Positions 9,434 to 17,755 of a DNA stretch of 33,370 bases are shown here, piece by piece. Positions within the stretch are counted from its first letter, which is position 1, and each line of letters opens with the position of its first letter. A model generated the notes under the pieces. The model did not search any database, was not told the origin of the DNA, and saw only the letters and a program-made list of their open reading frames with translations. The translations under genes and the position numbers were made by a program. This DNA comes from Asterionellopsis glacialis (lineage: Eukaryota > Bacillariophyta > Plagiogrammaphyceae > Rhaphoneidales > Asterionellopsidaceae), in assembly GCA_014885115.2 (NCBI GenBank), contig WKLE02000668.1, positions 1 to 33,370 on the forward strand, in the 5' to 3' direction.

Positions 9434-11188
9434 TTAAGATTTAGATTCTTTTACCTTTTTCGTAAATTGTGCCATGCGAGCCATAAGATCATCTACTCCT
9501 TCCTTTTCTTTTGCACTCATCCACAGAAGTCTTGTATGTGTCATGGTTTCTTTTAATTTGGTTTCTAATTCATCTCGACCAAGTTTTGTTTTAAGGCCCT
9601 TTTCCCAGTCTTCTTGAGAGTTGTTACTAGTACTACTACTCGCACCTTTTCTATTCTTTGCTTTTCCTTCATCCACTTCATTATCATCTTCACCAGCATT
9701 GCCATCAAAGGCATCCACTTTGTTTACCACCACGATTTGTGGCATTTTAGCTAATTGTCCTGTACCATATTTCATAATCTCACGATTTACCATATTGAAA
9801 TCTTCAATTGGATCAATAGAGGTTGCATCCACCAAGTGTAATATGATATGACATCGTTCGACATGTCTTAAAAATGCATGACCTAACCCAACACCCTTGG
9901 CAGCACCTGCAATCAACCCCGGTACATCGCATAATACCAAACCTGAACTTCCTGCACCTTCCGTACGTCTACGATTTTGATGGATATTGTTCTTGTCGTC
10001 TTTGTTGTAATTCGACTGTTCATATGTGGATTCAGGTGGGATCCATACACCTAAATTAGGTATGACTGTAGTAAAGGGATAGTTTGCAATCTTGGGCTTG
10101 GCACGTGTGACGGCGGCTAAGAATGTACTCTTACCAGCATTCGGGACACCTACCAATGCTACATCGGCTACAATTTTCAAGGTTAATTTTATTTTTTTTC
10201 GTTCACCACCTTCTGGTGACATGCGTGGACGTTTGACACCTCTACCACCCTTTTTACCCTGAACACCACTCCCTTCACCACCTTCACCACCCACTGCCAC
10301 CACAAGTGAACGTTGATCTTCTTCCAAGCTTAGAGATCCTATATCTATATATTCCACAGTAGTTTCGTTGGTAATATCATTGTAATGTTCGTATTCTTCT
10401 TGTACGACTGTACCGGGCGGGACACGTACTATCGCATCTTTGCCATATTTGCCATTTTTATATTGACGATCCCCATCGGCACCGATTTCGGCTTTAAAAC
10501 TTTTAGGACGAATGGTGGTAGATGACTGTTCTGCAGTTTTATACGATGCACCACTTCCCCCAAAGGAATTCGGGCGCCATGCATGTGTGAGGCCGGCTAG
10601 TGTATTTAAAGATTCATCCACTACTAAAATGACATCTCCCCCCTTACCACCATTGCCACCATCGGGTATACCATTTTGTCCACCTACACCTTTCTTATAG
10701 GTAGATGCACCTTGACCACCACTCCCGGCACGTACATAAATGATGGCTTCATCAAAAAAGGAATATTCATTGAATTCATCGTTATTAACATTTACTCCTT
10801 GTAATTGTGGTGCACCAAACTCACGATTGTCACTCTCATAATCATGTCTTCCAGCATGTTGATCTTGATCATCATCTAAATCATAACGATATCTTGATGG
10901 ATCTAATTTAACATTTGGTGAATAAAATGTTGCTTCATCGTCAATGTCATCTCCTTTTCCCTCTGTACTACTACTAGTATCCGGGGAGAAACACAGGCGA
11001 GAGAATTGTTCCTTCTGCTCTTGGTGGTGAAGTAATGATAGTTTGTGACTATTTGCATGGTATTTGATTGATGTCTTGGGTGTTGTTGATGTCGTCGTTC
11101 TTGTCACTGTGAATGCAACTGTTGTACAACCACCAAGGCCAATCAAAAGACATGTTATTCGTAAGAACGACGATAGTGCAAACATCAT
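9434..11188 (-). CDS. obgC: plastid-targeted Obg/CgtA-family GTPase
   Basis: A single-exon protein of 584 residues; the first ATG (11188) gives a good signal peptide. Residues 1-25 form a hydrophobic signal ending ...TTVA, and F26 follows, the A-F motif of diatom bipartite plastid presequences. A low-complexity Thr/Asp-rich linker runs to about 143. The glycine-rich Obg fold starts near 144 (FFDEAIIYVRAGSGGQGAST; later NGGKGGDV, GGEGGEGSG) and is followed by the G domain: P-loop GVPNAGKST (347-355), DVPG (421-424), NKVD (489-492) and SAKEKEGV near the C-terminus. A Ser/Asn/Asp-rich insert follows NKVD. The bacterial C-terminal OCT domain is absent. Obg proteins bind GTP and act in late assembly of the large ribosomal subunit and in stress signalling; the presequence places this one in the plastid, like plant ObgC. 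It is transcribed away from the gene at 12067. Confidence 0.9.
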   Translation of the reverse strand: MMFALSSFLRITCLLIGLGGCTTVAFTVTRTTTSTTPKTSIKYHANSHKLSLLHHQEQKEQFSRLCFSPDTSSSTEGKGDDIDDEATFYSPNVKLDPSRYRYDLDDDQDQHAGRHDYESDNREFGAPQLQGVNVNNDEFNEYSFFDEAIIYVRAGSGGQGASTYKKGVGGQNGIPDGGNGGKGGDVILVVDESLNTLAGLTHAWRPNSFGGSGASYKTAEQSSTTIRPKSFKAEIGADGDRQYKNGKYGKDAIVRVPPGTVVQEEYEHYNDITNETTVEYIDIGSLSLEEDQRSLVVAVGGEGGEGSGVQGKKGGRGVKRPRMSPEGGERKKIKLTLKIVADVALVGVPNAGKSTFLAAVTRAKPKIANYPFTTVIPNLGVWIPPESTYEQSNYNKDDKNNIHQNRRRTEGAGSSGLVLCDVPGLIAGAAKGVGLGHAFLRHVERCHIILHLVDATSIDPIEDFNMVNREIMKYGTGQLAKMPQIVVVNKVDAFDGNAGEDDNEVDEGKAKNRKGASSSTSNNSQEDWEKGLKTKLGRDELETKLKETMTHTRLLWMSAKEKEGVDDLMARMAQFTKKVKESKS

Positions 11189-11254
11189 TGCTGGGCAAAG
11201 AACTAGAATATTTTATGTTGAAAATGATAAATGTACACACACAGGGTGTAGATC

Positions 11255-11266
11255 CTCTAGCTAGAG
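11255..11266. promoter_or_regulatory. CTCTAGCTAGAG palindrome upstream of Obg
   Basis: Perfect 12-bp palindrome 67-78 bp upstream of the Obg ATG (minus strand), flanked by GAGAGA. Similar CTCTAG words lie upstream of the genes at 12067 and 30284. The regulatory role is inferred from position and recurrence only. Confidence 0.35.
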
Positions 11267-12026
11267 AGAGATGTCGTTGCGTTGCCAATTCCATCAACCC
11301 TCGTATATTATATACAAACAAAAATTGTTTTGTGGTGAAACAGAAAAAAACGAAACCACTCACTCACACATCACGGAGATCCTCACAACTAACAGACGCA
11401 CTGACCAAACACGAACCCCATTATGAATGATGGTCTCTTGCTTGTTTTGAAACGCTGGTCATCCGTAAAATAATAATTAGGCTATTATACCTGCAGACGT
11501 AGTCAATTTGTCTAGTCAATTTCTAAACATAACCTATTAAAAGGACCAAAAAAAATGTCGATTTGGCCAAACACACGATCTGCTTACAATTGTAAACAAA
11601 TTGTCTATTTCGTACGTCCACCTGTACCACTTTCCCTCCGAGATGCTCCAAACACACTACAGACGATAACACGACAACATCAAGAGTACCGTACGCGTGC
11701 ATTTGACAAGAAGAAGAAACACAACGAATAGGACAACGACCAGAAGCACACCGGTGTTATTTATATTGTAAAACATTATTATTACTAATTAAGCTCATCA
11801 TCTTATTATTGTTTCCAAAATTTTGACAATGATCCTTGACAATTAATGGTGTTCTTGTGGATTGTCGCTCAGCATAATTGTGTCATTGTGACTGACCGAC
11901 AGTTTGCCTTGCAGAACGAAATTCAAAAATTTGCATGGCGCGCGCCAGCCAGTTTTCGAACCATCGGTAGTAGTTCGTGAGTAGTAGAGCATTGAAGAAC
12001 TGCGTTGAAGTAGAACAAACTTCCCA

Positions 12027-12050
12027 CTCTAGAGAGTAGATCTAGAGTAG
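12027..12050. promoter_or_regulatory. CTCTAGAG / TCTAGAG pair just upstream of the 12067 start
   Basis: CTCTAGAG at 12027-12034 and TCTAGAG at 12041-12047, within 40 bp of the ATG, probably inside the 5' UTR or core promoter. Part of the same word family as 11255 and 29964-30017. Function inferred. Confidence 0.35.
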
Positions 12051-12066
12051 AGAGAAACCAGCAAAG

Positions 12067-15000
12067 ATGATGGAAGCTGATAATTGGGACACTTCGTCTC
12101 CACATTCGCCACAGCATCAACATGATTCAGATGACAACAACAACAGCAACGCATTATCGACCGATGCTTATATTTCACCAGATAGCATAGGCAGTGGTCG
12201 CACAAATCATAATGCTAGCATGAGACGTAACAACAAGACCAATGTTGGTAGTGGTGGTGGTGGTGGTGGAACCTCTACCACGGCATCAAGTGGTAGTTCA
12301 AGTACATCAATAACCACGAGTCATACAGCATTACGACGTCCAACAGCCTTTGTACGAACACCAACCAATGAAAGTGAAGACAGTGAAATGAATGAAACAT
12401 TTCAAATTCCATCACCTCCAAGTCATCGTTCACCTTTGACACATCGATCAGTCATGCGAAGAGATGTGCCGGGTGGTGCCGGTAATCAGTCACCCATGAG
12501 TCTCAATCGACAACTACAGCACAATAGAAGAGTACATCACCACAGATCCACCACTGCTTCAGAAAAAGCTAATCTCAAACGAAAAAAAGGTTTAATAGAG
12601 GTAGTGCGTTCGTGTTTATTCGTTTTGGTTCTTTTCTTTCTATCGTTTATTATGAGACAAGCCTTTTGGGGTCTTAATGATAGCAATAATAGTGACAATG
12701 GTAATGAGAGTCAAAGGTATGGTGATGGTAGTAGCAGTGGCAGTATCAACAGCAATATCTACAATAACTATTATGATACCGGTCGAAATCCTGCTGGGAA
12801 TGGACGAAACGGAGGATCTGGAGGTGGTGGAGTTATGGGAGAGTATGTTATGAAATATGCACAACAAGAATCATCTTCAACATTATCGAACCCATTCAAA
12901 GGTAACATATTAACACATGGTCCTACCAGTACAGGAGCAAATCATAAAATGACGGCACCCACTACCGGTAAAGATTCCAAAGATACAGTACGATTACAAC
13001 AACTGAAGGAAGCATCGAAAAAAGCCACAATACGGTACAAAGCTAGAAGTCAACGAACCAAACCACCAACATCATCCGCACAGCAACAGCAGGAACAAAA
13101 TGGAAAGGAACATGTATTGGAAGGATTTGAATTTAAACTTAAAGATACTACGTCTGAAATACCACAAGCTTTTAAAGCGTCACGAACATTTGATGAGAAT
13201 AATTTTGATAAAGACACTGTCCGAGCTGATTCTTCTACACTTTGTGGTGTACACGCACAACACGCATCCAAAGATCATTCTGGATCATTTTTGAAAAGGG
13301 ATGTCTTAAATTCGAATTCACGTGTCTTAATTACTGGTATTTTAAATCCTGTTGGATTTAAACTTGCCATGAAATTAAAGGAACAGTGTGGTGTCGAAAT
13401 TATGATGGGTGTTGACCCCATGTTACCCAATACGGTCTCACACCGATTAGAACTTCAAAAACGTATTGCTACTCTCACAAAATCAATACCCAAATTAACA
13501 CAACCCATCACATTACCGTTCCTAGGACTTGAACCACTATTGAAACAAGATAAAAAAACAAAATCTTCTCACCATGCCAAACCGAAATTGGCGGCTACAG
13601 GTGAAACGAACTTGATAGATAAATTCCGTCCTACACATGTTGTACATTTAGCAGCCTACACCATGGAAGAATATCATGACGAGGATGCGGAAACGTTTAA
13701 GAGGACCAATACAGACCATCCGTATGTATTGGGAAACGGACAACGTAGTGAAGATATGCTATACATACGATCAAGTCTGGCATCAATGGAACATATTTTA
13801 AATTCGATTGCAAGTGCATCATCCGACATCAATAATGTTCAAGATAAACCACACCTTACATATGCATCTTCTATGGGTGTAATTCCGAAGAGCACCAACA
13901 CATCATCATCTAAAGCGAACAAAATAAAAGCACCAACCTATGATGAAATATTCACGGGTGTCAAGCTGTCAGAAGAAATTCTTGCAGACACCTATTATTC
14001 GATGAGAAGTGTATATTCTGTTGGATTACGATTCCCAACGACTGTCTACGGTCCATGGGGACGCTCGACGTCACCAGACTATCGACTAGCAGAAGCTGCT
14101 GTTCAACATTGGAGAAAGAATGAGTATCCTAAAAAAGAAACTAAGAAAAGGAACACTGGAAACGAAGTTAGTAAGACTTTGATACAATCTGCAGGTCTTA
14201 CCAATATTGCACATGAACAACATGATTTTTTGTTTGTAGATGATGCAGTAGATGCTATCATTACGGCCATGCAATACCGCTCAACCAAGTCTGTACCGGG
14301 TGTCTTCGATATATCATCTGAAAAATTGGTAACATTCGAATCGGCAGCTGCCATTATTACATCAAAATTAGCAGGACAAGAAAAAAGCGATGCTGAATTT
14401 GATCTAATCAAAGCCAAATCACCATCCTCTGAACGAATGCATGAGATTATGAAATGGACACCCAAAACTAAATTGCAAGAGGGTTTGGTCAAAATGGTAG
14501 CATGGCATCTGGATAAGGCAGCTCCGTACGGTCTGCCCCAGGAAGGCGAGTATGAGGAAGATCACAACAATAAGAAGGATCATTCTATCACAACTCCTGC
14601 TGCTCTTGAAACAGGATATGAATTCGCGAAGAGGGCTGGTGTTGACACGTGTGCTCCAGATGATATGGTATGCCATGGTGGCAAAAAAGTTGCGCCGTGT
14701 GCATCCGAATGTTCATCCAAGGCGAATTGTATTCCTTCCATATTTGATGACGTTGTTCAGCTTGTTTCGGATGTTTCAGCCGAATGTGATCTTGTGTTGT
14801 ATACGGATTCTCTTGGGTACAATGTGGAAGATATCAAACTTACTGCCGAATACAGAGACGATGGTGACCCCATCGTTTGTAACTTTGCATTCGTTCCGTC
14901 TTATAGTACTATTGTGAAAAGCATTTTAAAGAAAGTCCCTACAGAACAGTATAAAAAGTTCGGAATCACACCCAAGCGGGGAGAAAGTGCTCAAAGTCTT

Positions 15001-16014
15001 CTAGAACGCAAGCACAAAGTATTGAATGGACACTTGTTGTACAAGGGTTGGATCACTATTTGGGTTGACGATGCTCTGAAACCGCTATCACCAGCCGATC
15101 AGAAATTGTTGAAGCTTTCTCCTGGAAGACTCTTCTCTTCCACAGTGCAGCATGCCATGTATGTTTCAGAAAATTTCCGTGTGACACCCAGTTATGATGA
15201 TGTCAACTTCCTTACTCATGAAACACATCGAAAACCATTAAAGCCTAGGTCGGTGTATCAACAGGAGGACGATGGGAAGAAACATAAATATAAGCTTCCT
15301 GCTGAACCAGAACGACGCGCCATCCTGTTGGTGTCGCCTCTAAAGCACAAGCTGAAGGACGACCACTTTGATTCACCTTCCAATACAAAAATATCACTAC
15401 ACGACGCTGTCAAGTATATGCAATTTGAGATTCGAGGAGATGATGCCTCCTCTCGTGAAATGGCGGATGTTCGTGTACAACGTGAATTTTACGAACGTCT
15501 TGGACAGTTTGTCAATAAGATGGATATGCGGTCACCCAATGAACCGTATCATAGATATACTCTCAAACATTATATCCGATCTCGATGGCTTGTCCATGAT
15601 TTAGTCCAAGAAGATGGACGACTGTTTCGATGTAATTGGTACCATGAACATTCGTTGTGGGAAACCAACTTTGATCAACTGAGTTTTGCACATGTTATGG
15701 CGTACCTTGATTTAGAACGCCGTATTGCCAATCGTGAACCAGATGATATGGATGCACCAAAACATCCGATGCATGAAGAACTTTGTGATGCACATGAATG
15801 GTATTCCTTGGGAGCAGGATTGAGTCTCAGCGGAGATATTGTGGAAAAGAACTCTGACGACATTGCTGCTGTTCAACAGCAAACAACGGAAGAAGACAAA
15901 GATGCTCTTCCAGAGACAAAGGATCAATATGTCCGTATCATGAGTGAAAAGTATATGATGGAATCACGACGTCAATGGGCAATGCATAAAAAACGTCATA
16001 AAAATAAGAAATAG
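12067..16014 (+). CDS. type II membrane protein with degenerate NAD-sugar epimerase-like domain and a large unknown C-terminal region
   Basis: A single 1315-residue ORF. Residues 1-170 are a disordered Ser/Asn/Gly/His-rich tail. KANLKRKKG precedes one membrane segment (about 176-196), so the positive-inside rule predicts N-in/C-out, as in Golgi type II enzymes. After a low-complexity linker comes an extended SDR like UDP-glucuronate 4-epimerase: RVLITG (419-424), THVVHLAA, YASSMGV and RFPTTVYGPWGR (655-666). The YxxxK motif reads FTGVK (629-633), so the catalytic Tyr is Phe. The spacing to LRF matches the family exactly. The dinucleotide loop GILNPVG lacks the middle Gly. The domain is therefore probably inactive or altered. 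A cysteine cluster (C862, C869, C878, C882, C888) leads into about 425 residues I do not recognise, rich in aromatic and charged residues and ending in KKRHKNKK. It may be a glycosylation-related factor in the secretory pathway; function is unknown. Confidence 0.8.
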   Translation: MMEADNWDTSSPHSPQHQHDSDDNNNSNALSTDAYISPDSIGSGRTNHNASMRRNNKTNVGSGGGGGGTSTTASSGSSSTSITTSHTALRRPTAFVRTPTNESEDSEMNETFQIPSPPSHRSPLTHRSVMRRDVPGGAGNQSPMSLNRQLQHNRRVHHHRSTTASEKANLKRKKGLIEVVRSCLFVLVLFFLSFIMRQAFWGLNDSNNSDNGNESQRYGDGSSSGSINSNIYNNYYDTGRNPAGNGRNGGSGGGGVMGEYVMKYAQQESSSTLSNPFKGNILTHGPTSTGANHKMTAPTTGKDSKDTVRLQQLKEASKKATIRYKARSQRTKPPTSSAQQQQEQNGKEHVLEGFEFKLKDTTSEIPQAFKASRTFDENNFDKDTVRADSSTLCGVHAQHASKDHSGSFLKRDVLNSNSRVLITGILNPVGFKLAMKLKEQCGVEIMMGVDPMLPNTVSHRLELQKRIATLTKSIPKLTQPITLPFLGLEPLLKQDKKTKSSHHAKPKLAATGETNLIDKFRPTHVVHLAAYTMEEYHDEDAETFKRTNTDHPYVLGNGQRSEDMLYIRSSLASMEHILNSIASASSDINNVQDKPHLTYASSMGVIPKSTNTSSSKANKIKAPTYDEIFTGVKLSEEILADTYYSMRSVYSVGLRFPTTVYGPWGRSTSPDYRLAEAAVQHWRKNEYPKKETKKRNTGNEVSKTLIQSAGLTNIAHEQHDFLFVDDAVDAIITAMQYRSTKSVPGVFDISSEKLVTFESAAAIITSKLAGQEKSDAEFDLIKAKSPSSERMHEIMKWTPKTKLQEGLVKMVAWHLDKAAPYGLPQEGEYEEDHNNKKDHSITTPAALETGYEFAKRAGVDTCAPDDMVCHGGKKVAPCASECSSKANCIPSIFDDVVQLVSDVSAECDLVLYTDSLGYNVEDIKLTAEYRDDGDPIVCNFAFVPSYSTIVKSILKKVPTEQYKKFGITPKRGESAQSLLERKHKVLNGHLLYKGWITIWVDDALKPLSPADQKLLKLSPGRLFSSTVQHAMYVSENFRVTPSYDDVNFLTHETHRKPLKPRSVYQQEDDGKKHKYKLPAEPERRAILLVSPLKHKLKDDHFDSPSNTKISLHDAVKYMQFEIRGDDASSREMADVRVQREFYERLGQFVNKMDMRSPNEPYHRYTLKHYIRSRWLVHDLVQEDGRLFRCNWYHEHSLWETNFDQLSFAHVMAYLDLERRIANREPDDMDAPKHPMHEELCDAHEWYSLGAGLSLSGDIVEKNSDDIAAVQQQTTEEDKDALPETKDQYVRIMSEKYMMESRRQWAMHKKRHKNKK

Positions 16015-17755
16015 AAAAACAGGTAACAAAGCCTCGGTATTTTGTGTGATTGCAACACGATAAATACATGAATTTCCAGTTCGGTAACAATGAATTATAC
16101 TATAGTTTGAAAACGAAATCAATCAATGTTTCATTGATCCAAGAATTGAACAGATCTGTCCAAAAAAGACTAAAAGTGATCTGGTGCAACTATGTGAGTT
16201 GAGTGGGTCGGGAACTGGATTGAACCAAAAATTGAACCAAACCAAAAGTGCTATCCACCAACCCTTATAGTTAATATCTTTTAAAAGTTACAGTCATTCT
16301 GGAAAAATTTCATTAAAATTTAAGAGTTAATTCATTCTCCCAAAAATTTGTTGAAGACTTCACCATGTGTGTTTATAATGTAGTGAGCATATACAACTAG
16401 TGACTAGAGAAGGTGTGTCTTGATCTTGATTGAGACAGTTGAGATGAGATCTGGAGAAATTTCAAGACAGAGCACCACCCACATCATGTTCACACAAGAT
16501 CATTACGTAAATTTAAACACGCAATGAATTAGACTGAACCCATACTCTGTTGCATTGGGCACCCATTCATGAGACAAATGTCTTGATTTTCAGGTTGAGA
16601 TTTTACATTGAGACAAAATGGGCAAAGGTACTTACATTTTTTAGGCTTAAAAAAACTAAATCCTACTCATTTTGCCACGTGACTTGAGTAGCAGCCAGTG
16701 CCATTTTTACTCAACAAAATGGGACCATGGCAAATGGTGGTCTATTTGCAGTGTTGCACTGGAGATAAGGAAGGTCCAGGTACAGGCATTATCAGAAATT
16801 CTTACTTAGTTTTAATATTTCACTATTTAGTTCTTTTATTTCAAGTTTTGGTATTACTTTTACTTTTAGTTCTAATTTTGCTTTTGCTAAAAGCGGTGGC
16901 TAATTTTAGTATTGCTTTTAGTTTTTCTTGCTTTTTTTTGGTACTTCTAGTTCTACTTTAACTTTAACTTTAACTTTTACTTTTACTTCTGGTTGTAGAT
17001 ATAGTTGTTCTGGTTCTACTTCTACTTTCTCATGTACTTTCACTTTCAATCCTAGCAACTCTATTGTTACTTTTAGGTTAGTTTTAGATTAGTTTTACTT
17101 CTGCAAAGAGATTTGTTTTTAGGATTTTACTATTTTGAGTTTAATTTCTTAATTTCCTACAACTTTTACTACCACTTTAACTTTTAGTTTGCAAAAAGTC
17201 ATTAGTAATTTGATTTTAGGAATCTGTCCACCACCACCTCCCCATAGGGTAATATTATTGAGGACCTTGAGATAAGAAGTGGTCTTCTGTCACTTCTATG
17301 CGTTTGATCAATACAACAAGACTCATCCATATCAGAGGTAGGACTAGAGAGGTTGAACTTGAAAACGATAAGGCCAGCCGCGCGCAACACACGAAAGGCA
17401 AGTGTCGTCATCGCCTTCTTGGAGAGTGTGGGATTGCTTGTTCATGATTCATGATATTTAGACGCGCACCGCCGCAGAAAAAAGAAGGAAAGGAGATGTG
17501 CTGACTTCATTTTTTCCCCCTTCATCTTCCTTTCGATTTCTTTTCTGTGCAGCAACTCTTTCTCTGTGTGTGTCAATCTTCTTTACTATTCTAAAAAGAT
17601 ACATAAAAGGTTTTTCAACCATCACTAGTAGAGAGGAGAGAAAAAAAAGACTTGTAAGTTTGATCGCACAGGAGAACCCATACACCAGGCTGGTAAGCTC
17701 TGCTACGAAAGAGCAAGAGAGCGAAAGACATAAAAAAATAGGAAGACACGCAGTA
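16015..17755. other. non-coding stretch between the epimerase-like and lipase genes
   Basis: No gene is supported. It includes the 3' flank of the gene ending at 16014, a T-rich degenerate repeat (about 16795-17195) and the 5' flank of the lipase. The lipase frame stays open upstream of its ATG from about 17498 but has no ATG there, so that part is taken as 5' leader. GAGAG and pyrimidine tracts occur at 17500-17660. Confidence 0.55.
16795..17195. repeat. degenerate T-rich repeat, TTTTAGTT / TTTTACTT units
   Basis: The strand is almost free of runs other than short units such as TTTTAGTT, TTTTACTT, CTTTAACTT and CTTTTGCT, repeated irregularly for about 400 bp. It resembles an eroded microsatellite. 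The units are mixed in length, so no clean period can be given. Confidence 0.65.

Larger units (their letters stand above)
11189..12066. other. divergent intergenic region between Obg and the epimerase-like gene
   Basis: 878 bp that must hold both 5' flanks. ORFs here are short and antisense or overlapping, with no domain. CTCTAG-containing palindromes lie close to each start (11255-11266 and 12027-12050). An A/T-rich stretch lies at 11755-11830. No tRNA or other RNA gene was seen. Confidence 0.6.

Noticed and set aside
14103..14492. 129-codon minus-strand ORF
   Set aside because: Lies wholly antisense inside the SDR-like domain of the 12067 gene; the sense protein explains the openness.
16795..17195. 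Internal telomere-like array
   Set aside because: Units are irregular and are not TTAGGG; it is a degenerate T-rich repeat.
17498..17755. N-terminal extension of the lipase
   Set aside because: The frame is open but begins with GTG and has no ATG; the ATG at 17756 gives a normal signal peptide with A-F motif.
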